DNA of 60,283 nt, taken from NCBI GenBank assembly GCA_029858565.1, contig JAOUEV010000014.1, positions 1 through 60,283 of the forward strand, written 5' to 3'. Below the pieces are notes generated by a model that saw only the letters and a program-made list of their open reading frames with translations, made no database searches and was not told where the DNA came from. The position numbers and the translations under genes were made by a program. The stretch comes from Nitrospirota bacterium. GTDB taxonomy: Bacteria > Nitrospirota > UBA9217. Shown piece by piece: positions 26,697 to 35,829 of this stretch. Numbering within the stretch: the stretch's first letter is position 1; every line of letters starts with the position of its first letter.

Positions 26697-28034
26697 TCAG
26701 ATCGAATCCACATCCACGACGAGCTTGATCTTCTGTCCTGCCCGAATTGTCCGAAGGCCGTTGTTCCAGCCGCGGATATCAGCAATGGTCACATTGTGTT
26801 TCTTCGCTATCCGTGAAAGGTTGTCGCCGCGGCGGACCCGATAGAGAATCTGCTGTTTCTTTCCCAGCTGCTCCGGCGCCAACGATCCCATATCCGAGGT
26901 TTTCCCGTTCACTTCAAGGGGGATCAGGATATGCTTTCCCGGCACCAGACGGCCCCGCTTCAGACCGTTGATGTCCTTGATCGCTTCGGGATTTGAGTTG
27001 TATTCCTTGGCGATATTGGCCAGGGTGTCGCCTTTTTCCACAAGGTGCCGCTCCCACCGTATCTTCTGATCGTCGGGAACGAGTGCGTAATTGGTCAGGA
27101 AAAGGTCCCTGGTGCCTTTCGGAATGCGAAGGATATATCGCGTTTCATCAGGAGGGGTCACCCATCGCTTCAGCTCCGGGTTCATACCCTTGATCGTCTC
27201 ATAGGTCGTGCCGGCGCAACGGGCTATGACCCGAAGGTCGGAACTCTCCGTGATAAGCACTTCATCGTAGGTAAAGGGATCCACCGGAGGGGTGACAAAC
27301 CCGTAGGCCTCCGGGTTCTTGGCAATGATCGTGGCGGCCATGAACTTGGGGATATAGTTTTTGGTCTCCCGTCGGATATACCTGGACGCCTTCAGATCCC
27401 AGAAATCCTCTGAGCGGGTGCGGAGCACCGCACGCTGGACCTTGCCGGCTCCTGCATTGTAGGAGGCCAGTGCGAGAGGCCAGGAACCAAAGAGGTTGTG
27501 AAGGTCCTTGAGGTGTTCCGCCGCAGCATAGGTCGACTTTATCGGGTCCTTGCGCTCGTCGACCCACCAATCGATCTTGAGACCGTAAAGTTTACCGGTG
27601 TGCGGCATGAACTGCCAGGGCCCCACAGCACGGGCCCAGGAAACAGCGTAGGGGTTGAATCCGCTTTCGATCATGGCGACATAGACAAGATCCTCGGGAA
27701 GGTTCTTTTCCCTGAATATCTCCTGCATGGCGGGAATGTACCTGGCAGACCGCTCCAGCCATTTTTGGAAAACATCGCGGCCTCTTGTTTTGAAGTACTC
27801 GAGATGATTCTCAACGCTGTCGTTCAGGATCATCGGAATCTGATAGGGTTTTGTTTCCAGATACCCGTCGACGTACTCTTCTACCTGGGACAGATCTTCC
27901 TTGGGCGGCTTGTACTCGTTCGGGATCTTCTTGTCCCTGGATGTTTCAGCAGGCACAGCATTGACAGAGAAGGGGATCAATAAGAACGCGAGAGCTGTAA
28001 CTAATGATAAAATTGAGACAAATCTGTATTTCAT
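26697..28034 (-). CDS. MltD-like lytic transglycosylase with LysM domains
   Basis: A 445-residue exported murein hydrolase. The signal peptide (residues 1-26) ends SVNA. The SLT domain (about 110-235) has the catalytic Glu123 in MIESGFNP, followed by SWARAVGPWQFMPHTG and LASYNAGAGKV. Two C-terminal LysM repeats bind peptidoglycan: the first around HLVEKGDTLANIAKEYNS, the second YRVRRGDNLSRIAKKHNV. It cleaves the glycan backbone, forming 1,6-anhydro ends. The order of domains matches MltD. It lies divergent from queE. Confidence 0.93.
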   Translation of the reverse strand: MKYRFVSILSLVTALAFLLIPFSVNAVPAETSRDKKIPNEYKPPKEDLSQVEEYVDGYLETKPYQIPMILNDSVENHLEYFKTRGRDVFQKWLERSARYIPAMQEIFREKNLPEDLVYVAMIESGFNPYAVSWARAVGPWQFMPHTGKLYGLKIDWWVDERKDPIKSTYAAAEHLKDLHNLFGSWPLALASYNAGAGKVQRAVLRTRSEDFWDLKASRYIRRETKNYIPKFMAATIIAKNPEAYGFVTPPVDPFTYDEVLITESSDLRVIARCAGTTYETIKGMNPELKRWVTPPDETRYILRIPKGTRDLFLTNYALVPDDQKIRWERHLVEKGDTLANIAKEYNSNPEAIKDINGLKRGRLVPGKHILIPLEVNGKTSDMGSLAPEQLGKKQQILYRVRRGDNLSRIAKKHNVTIADIRGWNNGLRTIRAGQKIKLVVDVDSI

Positions 28035-28147
28035 TTGCCCTCCTAATTGTACATTATTACTCCATCCTTGTGACTAAGTCAAGGACAAAGAGCATAATTA
28101 AAATGGACAATACCGTGTTTTCTGGTATTTATACCAATAGGAGAATC

Positions 28148-28176
28148 TTGTTTTCCTTACCTCTGTCCGGTATAGT
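28148..28176 (+). promoter_or_regulatory. Sigma-70 promoter of queE, implying a leaderless mRNA
   Basis: TTGTTT at 28148-28153 and TATAGT at 28171-28176 are separated by 17 bases. Only six bases lie between the -10 box and the queE ATG at 28183, so transcription should begin at or next to the start codon. Confidence 0.6.
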
Positions 28177-28182
28177 GCTCCC

Positions 28183-28932
28183 ATGATAACGGTTCCTGTT
28201 GACGAGATCTTCGCATCCATTCAGGGTGAAGGGCCCTATGTGGGGCAACGACATATATTCCTCCGCTTCATCGGCTGCGATCTCCAATGCGCTTATTGTG
28301 ACACCCCCGATGGGGTGAAAACGCCGGAAGGATCACTTCGACCGTGCAGAGCGCAGATATCTCCCGATTCCTTTGACCGCGAGGAATTGGTCAATCCTCT
28401 GACCGGAGTGCGGTTGACCGAAGTCTGCGAACGGCTTCGTGTTGCCGGCTCTGTTAAGCCATGGCTCAGTCTGACCGGCGGTGAGCCTTTGCTGCATGCG
28501 GAGTTTCTCGAACAGTGGCTTCCTGCCATGCGCGGAACATACCGGATATACCTGGAAACGAACGGTATCCGTCATGTCGACATGCAGCAGCTGGCATCTC
28601 TGGTGGATCTGGTCAGCATGGATATAAAACTTCCTTCATCAACAGGGCAACGGGAACGCTGGGACGAGCACGGCCTGTTCCTGGACGCGGCCCTGGGAAG
28701 CGATGTGTTCGTCAAGGCAGTGGTGACCGGCGACTGCGATCCTGAGGACCTCTGGCGCGCTGTGCGGCTGGTGGCTGAACGTCGAAAGACAATTCCGTTC
28801 ATTATTCAGCCTGTATCGGGCATGGAGGGACCGAATCCAGAAATGCTGGTCAGGCTCCAGAACAAGGCACTTGCGGTGCTTGACGATGTACGGGTCGTTC
28901 CCCAGGTGCATAAGATGCTCCTGGTGCCTTAA
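28183..28932 (+). CDS. queE: 7-carboxy-7-deazaguanine synthase QueE
   Basis: A 249-residue radical SAM enzyme that converts 6-carboxytetrahydropterin to 7-carboxy-7-deazaguanine in queuosine synthesis. The N-terminus VDEIFASIQGEGPYVGQRH is diagnostic, and the cluster ligands are Cys32, Cys36 and Cys39 in CDLQCAYCDT. SLTGGEPLLH is the SAM-binding GGE motif. No ribosome-binding site precedes the ATG. The rest of the queuosine pathway is not in the window. rqcH starts 12 bases downstream. Confidence 0.95.
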   Translation: MITVPVDEIFASIQGEGPYVGQRHIFLRFIGCDLQCAYCDTPDGVKTPEGSLRPCRAQISPDSFDREELVNPLTGVRLTEVCERLRVAGSVKPWLSLTGGEPLLHAEFLEQWLPAMRGTYRIYLETNGIRHVDMQQLASLVDLVSMDIKLPSSTGQRERWDEHGLFLDAALGSDVFVKAVVTGDCDPEDLWRAVRLVAERRKTIPFIIQPVSGMEGPNPEMLVRLQNKALAVLDDVRVVPQVHKMLLVP

Positions 28933-28944
28933 GAGGGCACTGAC

Positions 28945-30375
28945 GTGGAACTCTCTCTTCTCAACGCGGTCATTGAAGAACTTACAGCGGTCGTTCCCGG
29001 TTCCCCCGTTGACAAGGTGGTTCCTGTTGAACATGGCGGTCTCGCGCTCTTCCTCCGGAGCGGAATCTCTCGGCCAATGCTTTTGCTGGTGCCTGACCAG
29101 CCCTTTCCCCGGATCCATGTCATATCCCGGAAGCCCGAACCTGCGCACCGACCGGCGGGATTCTATCTTCAGGTAAAGAAACATATTGCCGGTTCCCGTG
29201 TGATCTCGCTTGGCTTATTACGCGGAGACCGCGTCGTGGAGATCAGATGCAGACGCAATACCAGTGAAGTGAACTTGATATTAGAACTGACCGGCAGCAG
29301 GACGAATATGATCCTGACCGATGTCGAAGGAAAGATCATCTCCGTGCTGCATCCGCAGATGCTGGAAAGCGGGGACAAACGGCCTCTCCTGCCAGGCCTG
29401 ATCTATTCACCGCCGGTACAGCATTCCCCGGATAGCAGGTCGCCGCGGCGAACGACAGAGTTTCTTTCAGGTCTTTCGTCTGATGGTTACCTGCCGATAA
29501 ACCGCTCCGTAGAGGAGTGGTACGGTCGGGCACTCGTTGATCGGCAAACCTCTGAGACCAGGAAACGCCTGGAAGGGGTGATCCGCCGCTCCCTCGCAAA
29601 AATCGTACGCAGGATCACTGCTATACAAAAGGACATGGCATCAGCCGATCTCGCGGAAAACTATAAGCAGGAAGGACAACTGATCCTGGCGAACCTTGGC
29701 GCCGTCGGCAGAGGCATGGACATGTGCGAATTGCAGGACCACGAGGGAAAGATGGTGCAAATACCCTTGCATCCCGGGAAGACACCCCTGGAGAATGCTG
29801 AATTGCTGTTCCGCAAGTACAAGAAAGCCAGATCAGGAGCTGCGCTGATACGGGAGCGTCTCGCGCAGTCTGTCAAACAACAGGAAATTCTCCGGTCGCT
29901 CGGAACCGATCTTCCGGATGCACCGAACGACGATCTGATCAGGATCGAGAGCGTGCTCAAAAAGAACGGCTTCGGTGATCGTCCCGTCGGCGAAGGCCGG
30001 AAAACCCTCTCACAACCGTCTGATCCCTACCGGGTCGTGCAGTATGGGGAGTGGGATATCCTTGTGGGAAAGAGTGCGGCAGGGAATGATTATATCACCA
30101 TGACCCTGGCACGGCCTGAAGACCTGTGGTTCCATGCTGAAGGTATCCCCGGATCCCATGTTCTCGTACGTAATCCCCATCGCACTGTGGTCCCCCCGGA
30201 GGTGCTCGCTAAAGCGGCATCTCTTGCAGCATATTACAGCCGCGGGAAAGGGTCTACCAAGGTTCCGGTGGCCTATACACCTGCAAAGTATGTTAAAAAA
30301 CCAAAGGGAGCGAAGCCGGGTATGGTCGTACTGGTGGAGCGAAAATCCGTCATGGCGGTTCCTTCGGCATCTTGA
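28945..30375 (+). CDS. rqcH: NFACT-family protein RqcH
   Basis: A 476-residue NFACT protein. In bacteria RqcH binds stalled 50S subunits and recruits tRNA-Ala to add C-terminal alanine tails. The N-terminal NFACT-N domain, a helical middle and the C-terminal NFACT-R domain (DILVGKSAAGNDYITMTLAR, then DLWFHAEGIPGSHVLVRN) are visible. It is shorter than the Bacillus protein. The start is a GTG at 28945 with GAGGG eight bases upstream. It may share the queE transcript. Confidence 0.9.
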   Translation: MELSLLNAVIEELTAVVPGSPVDKVVPVEHGGLALFLRSGISRPMLLLVPDQPFPRIHVISRKPEPAHRPAGFYLQVKKHIAGSRVISLGLLRGDRVVEIRCRRNTSEVNLILELTGSRTNMILTDVEGKIISVLHPQMLESGDKRPLLPGLIYSPPVQHSPDSRSPRRTTEFLSGLSSDGYLPINRSVEEWYGRALVDRQTSETRKRLEGVIRRSLAKIVRRITAIQKDMASADLAENYKQEGQLILANLGAVGRGMDMCELQDHEGKMVQIPLHPGKTPLENAELLFRKYKKARSGAALIRERLAQSVKQQEILRSLGTDLPDAPNDDLIRIESVLKKNGFGDRPVGEGRKTLSQPSDPYRVVQYGEWDILVGKSAAGNDYITMTLARPEDLWFHAEGIPGSHVLVRNPHRTVVPPEVLAKAASLAAYYSRGKGSTKVPVAYTPAKYVKKPKGAKPGMVVLVERKSVMAVPSAS

Positions 30376-30395
30376 CGGCTTTTGCTGAATGTACC

Positions 30396-30424
30396 TTGAC
30401 AAGATTGGGGCATGTCCCTATAAT
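30396..30424 (+). promoter_or_regulatory. Perfect-consensus sigma-70 promoter
   Basis: TTGACA at 30396-30401 and TATAAT at 30419-30424 match the consensus at all 12 positions with the optimal 17-base spacer. Transcription would start near 30431, 24 bases before the cyclic-nucleotide-binding gene. Confidence 0.85.
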
Positions 30425-30454
30425 AGCGCAATAATTCGAACAACTACCGCCTTC

Positions 30455-30907
30455 ATGGATACTATCGATATACTCCATAAGACCCTCTTGTTCCGGGGCT
30501 GCAACAAGGAAGACCTGGAACTGGTCGCAGGACTGTTCCAGCAAAGAGTGGTCAAGCCGAACATGACCATCTTCACCGAGAAGATGCCTGCCGAAGCGCT
30601 GTACATCATCAAAAGCGGTAGCATCCGGATCACCACCATGGCAGGGGAAGGTGAAGAGGTCGGACTTTTGCACCTGGGGCCCGGCGATTTCTTTGGAGAG
30701 ATCGCGCTGCTGCAGGAATCCAGCAGGGCGGTGACTGCCCGTGCCGAAAGTATGACTGAAGTGCTCATGCTGACGCGGAAGGATTTCCAGGCGCTCATCG
30801 ACCTCGATCCCAGGATCGCCGCCAAGGTCACTCTCTCCATAGCCAGGCTCCTGGCCATGCGCGTCAAGGCATACAGCACCAAGCTTCGGGACATCCTTCT
30901 TTCATGA
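30455..30907 (+). CDS. Stand-alone cyclic-nucleotide-binding-domain protein
   Basis: A 150-residue protein consisting of a single cNMP-binding beta-barrel and a C-terminal helix. The family pattern is clear: LYIIKSGSIRITT, then LGPGDFFGEIALLQESSRAVTARA, which corresponds to the phosphate-binding cassette. Unlike Crp/Fnr regulators it has no DNA-binding domain, so it probably acts by contacting another protein. The ligand is not predictable. Its last four bases overlap the start of ppx (ATGA), so the two are translationally coupled. Confidence 0.88.
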   Translation: MDTIDILHKTLLFRGCNKEDLELVAGLFQQRVVKPNMTIFTEKMPAEALYIIKSGSIRITTMAGEGEEVGLLHLGPGDFFGEIALLQESSRAVTARAESMTEVLMLTRKDFQALIDLDPRIAAKVTLSIARLLAMRVKAYSTKLRDILLS

Positions 30908-31869
30908 TCCTTGCCGGGATCGATATCGGAACTAATACCATACGCCTGCTCGTGGCGGATATCAGCGATCAGGGCCACCGGGAACTTTACTCGGGAAGGC
31001 AGATCACCAGGCTCGGACAGGACCTGGACCGAACAGGGGTTCTGTCTTCTGAAGCCCAGGAAAGGTCGCTTGCGGCCCTGCGGGAGTATACTACGGTGAT
31101 CAACAGGTTCCCCGGGTGCCGGACCATGGTCATTGGCACGAGCGCACTGCGGAACGCCAGGAACGCGGCCGAGTTCATCGATACTGTGCGCGATACGACC
31201 TCGCTCGGGATCAGCGTCATCAGCGGAGAGCAGGAGGCCAGGCTCACGGTTCTCGGCGTCCGTCGCGCGCTTACCCAGGGCAGGGAGACGGAGAGGGATC
31301 CTCTCCGTTCCGCCCTGGTGATCGACATCGGCGGCGGAAGCACCGAACTTATCATTGTCAGAAATGGCGTTCCTGATGCGGTCGCAAGTCTTCCACTTGG
31401 CGCGGTCTATCTTACGGAAAGGTTCGTGCGTCATGACCCGCCTTTGCCGGAAGAGTTAGAGGAACTGAGCAGGGAGATCATGCTCCTTCTTGACGCGTGG
31501 GAAATCGATATTCTCCGCACGCACGCGTTGAGACCGTCGTCACTAGCCGTGCTTGCCGGCACTGCCGGAACGATCACGACCCTGGCTTCCATGGAGCAGC
31601 GGCTTGCAGTCTATGATCCCGCGCGCATCAATGGCTTCATACTGACAAAAGAGGCTCTTGACGGCTGGTCGGACCTTCTTGCCCGGACCAGCGTCAAGGA
31701 CCGTAGGAACATCACCGGCCTTGAACAGGGCCGCGAGGATATTGTTCTTGCGGGCGCTCTGATCGCGCGGGACATCATGGACCGCTACGGCCGGCAGGAG
31801 ATGATCGTAAGCGACTGGGGGCTTCGCGAAGGGATCGTGTTCCATCTGGCCGAACAGGAACGACTGTAG
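30904..31869 (+). CDS. Exopolyphosphatase / guanosine pentaphosphatase (Ppx/GppA family)
   Basis: A 321-residue phosphatase of the ASKHA fold. The phosphate-1 loop is GIDIGTNTIRLLVADI, with GTSALRNARNA and SGEQEARL downstream, and the phosphate-2 loop is LVIDIGGGSTELI. It is the short form with only the catalytic module and no C-terminal HD domain. It hydrolyses polyphosphate or pppGpp; which one cannot be decided here. It is coupled to the upstream cNMP-binding protein and followed at 23 bases by an NtrC-type regulator. Confidence 0.92.
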   Translation: MILAGIDIGTNTIRLLVADISDQGHRELYSGRQITRLGQDLDRTGVLSSEAQERSLAALREYTTVINRFPGCRTMVIGTSALRNARNAAEFIDTVRDTTSLGISVISGEQEARLTVLGVRRALTQGRETERDPLRSALVIDIGGGSTELIIVRNGVPDAVASLPLGAVYLTERFVRHDPPLPEELEELSREIMLLLDAWEIDILRTHALRPSSLAVLAGTAGTITTLASMEQRLAVYDPARINGFILTKEALDGWSDLLARTSVKDRRNITGLEQGREDIVLAGALIARDIMDRYGRQEMIVSDWGLREGIVFHLAEQERL

Positions 31870-31892
31870 ATGAAAGAAAGGGACGTGCTTTG

Positions 31893-33263
31893 ATGCGAGA
31901 TGCCCGTATTCTTATCATGGATGACGACCCGGTTGATCGGGGCAGGATAGAGACATCCCTGCGCGGAAAAGGCTATGACGTAACAGCAGTCGGTCAGGTC
32001 GATCAGGCCATCGAAGTGCTGCGGCGAGAGCGCTTTGATCTGTTCCTGACGGACTGCAATATTCCCGGAGTTGACGCTCTGCAGACCTCGGGCGAGGCAA
32101 GACGGATCAATCCGGACCTGGCCGTGATCATCATGACCGCATTCGGGACCATCGAGACGGCGGTAAAAGCGATCAAGGCCGGAGCCTATGATTATCTTCC
32201 AAAGCCCATCGACCTTGACCAGTTGACCGTTCTTATCGAGCGTGTTTCTGAACGCCAGAACCTGATACGCGAGAACACCCAGCTTCGGGAACAGCTGATC
32301 GAACGGTACCGTTTCGATGAGATAGCAAGCACGAGCCACGCAATGGAAGAGGTCATTAATCTCGCCGGCAGGGTGGCGGGAAGCACGGCCACGGTTCTGC
32401 TTCGAGGGGAGAGCGGTACGGGCAAGGAACTGATCGCCCGGGCGATACATTACCACAGCCCTCGTTCGGCTCAGGCGCTCATAAAGATCAATTGCGCGGC
32501 CCTTCCGGAAACCCTTCTGGAAAGCGAGCTCTTCGGCCACGAAAAAGGGGCCTTTACGGGCGCATCGGCCCGGCGTGCTGGCCGTTTCGAACTTGCGGAC
32601 AAAGGAACGATCTTCCTCGATGAGATCGGAGATGTCTCGCCGGGTGTCCAGGTGAAGCTGCTGCGCGTACTGCAGGAGCGGGAATTCGAGCGGATCGGCG
32701 GGAACCAGACGATCAAGACCGATGTCCGGGTCATTGCCGCGACCAATCGCGACCTTGAGCAGGCCATACGGGAAGGTCGCTTCCGCGAGGACCTGTACTA
32801 CCGCCTGAACGTGGTCACCATCGCGATCCCTCCGCTGCGCGACCGAAAGGAGGATATTCCCGCGCTGCTTGACCATTTTATCAAGAAGTTCGCAAAGGAC
32901 AATCGAAAGAAGATAGCAGGCGTTTCTGTCGAGGCCCGGGACGTGCTGATGCGGTATTCCTATCCCGGGAATGTGCGTGAACTGGAGAATATCATGGAAC
33001 GGGCGGTGGTCCTTGCGAACGGGACGGTCCTCACCGTCGCTGACTTGCCCCTGCACATGCGGTCCGTCGATAGCGAGGAAAAGATCTGTGTCAAAAAGCA
33101 GGGGTCGTCGCTGAACGATACGCTGGATACGGTCGAACGGGGATTGATCATCAAGGCGCTGAAGGATGCGGATGGCGTCCAGACCCGGGCTGCCGACCGA
33201 CTTGGGATCAGTGAACGGGTACTGCGTTACAAACTGAAGAAATACAAGATCCGTGAATCATGA
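31893..33263 (+). CDS. Sigma-54-dependent response regulator, NtrC family
   Basis: A 456-residue enhancer-binding protein with three domains. The receiver (residues 5-120) has Asp10-Asp12 and phosphoacceptor Asp54 in LTDCNIPG. The AAA+ domain has Walker A GESGTGKELIA, the sigma-54 contact loop GAFTGA and the Walker B region FLDEIGD. The C-terminal helix-turn-helix is in TRAADRLGISERVLRYKLKK. No histidine kinase is adjacent. The ATG at 31893 is used; a TTG three bases earlier is possible. Its targets are unknown; the pilin promoter at 37184 is one candidate within the window. Confidence 0.95.
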   Translation: MRDARILIMDDDPVDRGRIETSLRGKGYDVTAVGQVDQAIEVLRRERFDLFLTDCNIPGVDALQTSGEARRINPDLAVIIMTAFGTIETAVKAIKAGAYDYLPKPIDLDQLTVLIERVSERQNLIRENTQLREQLIERYRFDEIASTSHAMEEVINLAGRVAGSTATVLLRGESGTGKELIARAIHYHSPRSAQALIKINCAALPETLLESELFGHEKGAFTGASARRAGRFELADKGTIFLDEIGDVSPGVQVKLLRVLQEREFERIGGNQTIKTDVRVIAATNRDLEQAIREGRFREDLYYRLNVVTIAIPPLRDRKEDIPALLDHFIKKFAKDNRKKIAGVSVEARDVLMRYSYPGNVRELENIMERAVVLANGTVLTVADLPLHMRSVDSEEKICVKKQGSSLNDTLDTVERGLIIKALKDADGVQTRAADRLGISERVLRYKLKKYKIRES

Positions 33264-33293
33264 GTTACTTTTCCGGCCTGCCGACGTATTCCG

Positions 33294-34361
33294 TCAGAAC
33301 TCTCTTTTCACGATATCGTAGGCGGTATTTCTCTGGGCAGCGGCATAGCCCGCGTCCCTGATCAGACTGACGATCTCCTCACGGGACAACCTGAAGGTCA
33401 CTCCCGCCGCTGCAACGACATTCTCCTCGATCATGGTGCTCCCAAAGTCATTTGCCCCGAATTCCAGCGCCACCTGGGCGATCTTCGCTCCCTGGGTGAC
33501 CCAGGATGCCTGGATGTTCGGCACATTGTCCAGCATGACGCGGGAAAGGGCAAGGGTCTTCAGGTACTCCACCGCCGTCGCGGTCCTTCCACCCAGTTCC
33601 GTGTTACCGGGCTGGTAGGTCCAGGGAATGAATGCGGTAAAACCGTGCGTCTCGTCCTGGAGATCCCGCACGCGCACAAGGTGTTGAACGATCTCCTCGC
33701 GTGTTTCCAGGCCGCCGAACATCATGGTCGCGGTCGTCGGCATGCCAAGGCGGTGTGCCTCGCGCATCACGTCCATCCAGTCCCGCCAGCGGATCTTGTT
33801 CGGACTGACCTGCTCCCGCACCCGGTCTACCAGGATCTCGGCTCCGCCGCCGGGGATCGAGTCCAGTCCCGCTTTCTTCAGCCGGATCAGCGTTTCTCCG
33901 ATGGTGATGTTGGCCTTCCGTGCAACGTAGGTTATCTCGGAAGGGGAAAGGGAGTGGACCTGGACAGCGAATCGCGCCTTGATCGATGCAAAGAGGTCCT
34001 CGAAATACTCTATGCCCAGATCGGGATGCACGCCGCCCTGCATCAGGATCTGGGTGCCGCCCAGGGAGATCGTTTCCTCGATCTTCCTGAATATTTCATC
34101 CTTGGTGAGAATATAGGCATCGGGAGATCCCTGCTCGCGGTAAAAGGCGCAGAAGCGGCATTTGTTGACACAGACGTTCGTATAATTGATGTTCCGGTCC
34201 ACGACGAACGTTACCAGCCGTTCCGGATGCAGCCGCTGTTTCACTGCGCTCGCAAGCTCGCCCAGGGTCAAAAGGTCCGCCTCGTTGAAGAGAAAAAGAC
34301 CTTCAGCAGGATCGAGCCTCTTCCCGCTTCGCACCTTTTCGCTGATATCGCTCAATCCCAT
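33294..34361 (-). CDS. mqnC: Cyclic dehypoxanthinyl futalosine synthase MqnC
   Basis: A 355-residue radical SAM enzyme of the futalosine route to menaquinone, cyclising dehypoxanthine futalosine. The cluster ligands are Cys64, Cys68 and Cys71 in CVNKCRFCAFYR, preceded by FVVDRNINYTN, which is typical of MqnC. Other conserved blocks are ILMQGGVHPDL and SIPGGGAEIL. The start overlaps the end of mqnE by ten bases, so the two are co-translated. mqnA, mqnB and mqnD are not in the window. Confidence 0.94.
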   Translation of the reverse strand: MGLSDISEKVRSGKRLDPAEGLFLFNEADLLTLGELASAVKQRLHPERLVTFVVDRNINYTNVCVNKCRFCAFYREQGSPDAYILTKDEIFRKIEETISLGGTQILMQGGVHPDLGIEYFEDLFASIKARFAVQVHSLSPSEITYVARKANITIGETLIRLKKAGLDSIPGGGAEILVDRVREQVSPNKIRWRDWMDVMREAHRLGMPTTATMMFGGLETREEIVQHLVRVRDLQDETHGFTAFIPWTYQPGNTELGGRTATAVEYLKTLALSRVMLDNVPNIQASWVTQGAKIAQVALEFGANDFGSTMIEENVVAAAGVTFRLSREEIVSLIRDAGYAAAQRNTAYDIVKREF

Positions 34362-35425
34362 ATCCGGACCGTTCCGTACAGAGTATCCCGCTCCACCGGC
34401 GTTCTTCCTGCCGTGCAGATGAGATCGATGAGTTCGTTCTTGGTCATGATGCCTTCGGTCGTGCCGCCCGCCATTTTCGTGATCCGCTCCTCAACAACCG
34501 TTCCGTCAATATCATCGACGCCAAAGCTCAGGGAAACCTGTGTGATCTTTTCCCCCAGCATGATCCAATAGGCCTTGATATGGTCTATGTTGTCCAGGAG
34601 AAGCCGGGAAACTGCCAGCGTCTTGAGATCATCGAACCCGGTCGTGAATGCGGCCTTTTTGATCTCCGTGTTCTGTGAATGGAAGCTCAGCGGTATGAAC
34701 GCGTTGAAGCCGCCGGTCCGGTCCTGGAGCTCACGAAGCGTGAGAAGGTGATCGACCCGGTCCTCGATCGATTCAATATGGCCGTAAAGCATCGTTGCGT
34801 TGGACCTGAGCCCTATGCGGTGAGCGGTCTCCATGACCTCGAGCCACCGTGCGCCGGAGATCTTTTCCGCGCAGAGCGTGTTCCTGACGCCGGGTGCGAA
34901 TATCTCTGCCCCGCCTCCAGGAAGCGATCCAAGGCCCGCCTCGTTCAATTTCATCAGCGTATCGCGCACGCTCAGGCCGGAGAGCTTCGACAGATAATCG
35001 ATCTCCACCGCGGTGAACGCCTTGAGGTGGATATGAGGAAACTCTCTCCTGAGCGCATTGAGCATGTCGATGTACCAGGAAAAGGGGAGGTCCGGATGAA
35101 GACCTGACACAATATGGAACTCGCGCACGCCCGGCTGGGCGCTTCGTGCTTTTTGCAGGATGTCCTCGATGGACATCTCGTATGCGCCGGCCTCGCCGCG
35201 GCTCCTGCTGAAAGCGCAGAACTTGCACCGGTTCACGCAGATGTTCGTGGGATTGATGTGCATGTTCTGGACAAAGTAAACGCGGTTCCCGTTCTTTTGC
35301 AGGGCAACGTGGGATGCCATGCGGCCAAGAGCAAGGAGGTCATGGGACCGGAACAACGCGATGCCGTCCTCGCGGGAAAGGCGTTCGCCGGCCAACACTT
35401 TATGGTGAATAAGTTCGATGGGCAT
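34352..35425 (-). CDS. mqnE: Aminofutalosine synthase MqnE
   Basis: A 357-residue radical SAM enzyme that joins the chorismate-derived enolpyruvyl benzoate with SAM to give aminofutalosine. The ligands are Cys63, Cys67 and Cys70 in CVNRCKFCAFSR. The blocks HINPTNICVN, EFHIVSGLHPDLPF and LGSLPGGGAEIF distinguish it from MqnC. It lies 40 bases downstream of the small lipoprotein gene and directly before mqnC. No obvious ribosome-binding site is present at the assigned ATG, which the family length supports. Confidence 0.94.
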   Translation of the reverse strand: MPIELIHHKVLAGERLSREDGIALFRSHDLLALGRMASHVALQKNGNRVYFVQNMHINPTNICVNRCKFCAFSRSRGEAGAYEMSIEDILQKARSAQPGVREFHIVSGLHPDLPFSWYIDMLNALRREFPHIHLKAFTAVEIDYLSKLSGLSVRDTLMKLNEAGLGSLPGGGAEIFAPGVRNTLCAEKISGARWLEVMETAHRIGLRSNATMLYGHIESIEDRVDHLLTLRELQDRTGGFNAFIPLSFHSQNTEIKKAAFTTGFDDLKTLAVSRLLLDNIDHIKAYWIMLGEKITQVSLSFGVDDIDGTVVEERITKMAGGTTEGIMTKNELIDLICTAGRTPVERDTLYGTVRIWD

Positions 35426-35465
35426 TATGAAGATTACATGCAGTAATGGTTCGCTGTTCGAAGGA

Positions 35466-35774
35466 TCAGTTCTTCTTCGTCAGTGTCCCGGTCGAAGGAT
35501 CGTAATCATATGCATCGCTCTTCAACGGGAGTCCGGTGGCTGACAACAATTCGGCCAGGTCAGCGGGATACCGCCCGTTGGTGACATGGAAATCCTGAAT
35601 GGCCTTTCTGGCGGCATCAGCGTGAGCCTTGTCTTCAACGCTTTTCGCGCTTTTCAGCGAATTGACCATCGTAGTGCCGTATTGCTGAGCCGGATTCTTA
35701 TCATCGGTGCATGCAATAATCGTTGCCATGAGCAACGCGGCAATGAGCACTGCACCTGCGGAGAGCTGTTTCAT
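35466..35774 (-). CDS. Small lipoprotein with pseudopilin-like C-terminal half
   Basis: A 102-residue lipoprotein with lipobox TIIAC (Cys22). The ATG at 35774 was chosen because AGGAGGT lies a few bases upstream and it starts the signal peptide. The mature part ends in ARKAIQDFHVTNGRYPADLA followed by DYDPSTGTLTKK, which resembles the globular end of GspG-type pseudopilins (a helix, NGRYP, then a DP-x-G strand). It has no pilin N-terminal helix. It is inserted between the deaminase and mqnE genes with no evident reason. Confidence 0.8.
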   Translation of the reverse strand: MKQLSAGAVLIAALLMATIIACTDDKNPAQQYGTTMVNSLKSAKSVEDKAHADAARKAIQDFHVTNGRYPADLAELLSATGLPLKSDAYDYDPSTGTLTKKN

Positions 35775-35829
35775 TGTCCTACCTCCTGTTGGTTCAACGT
35801 TCGGCAATAAAAAACAAGCGTGATCTCGA

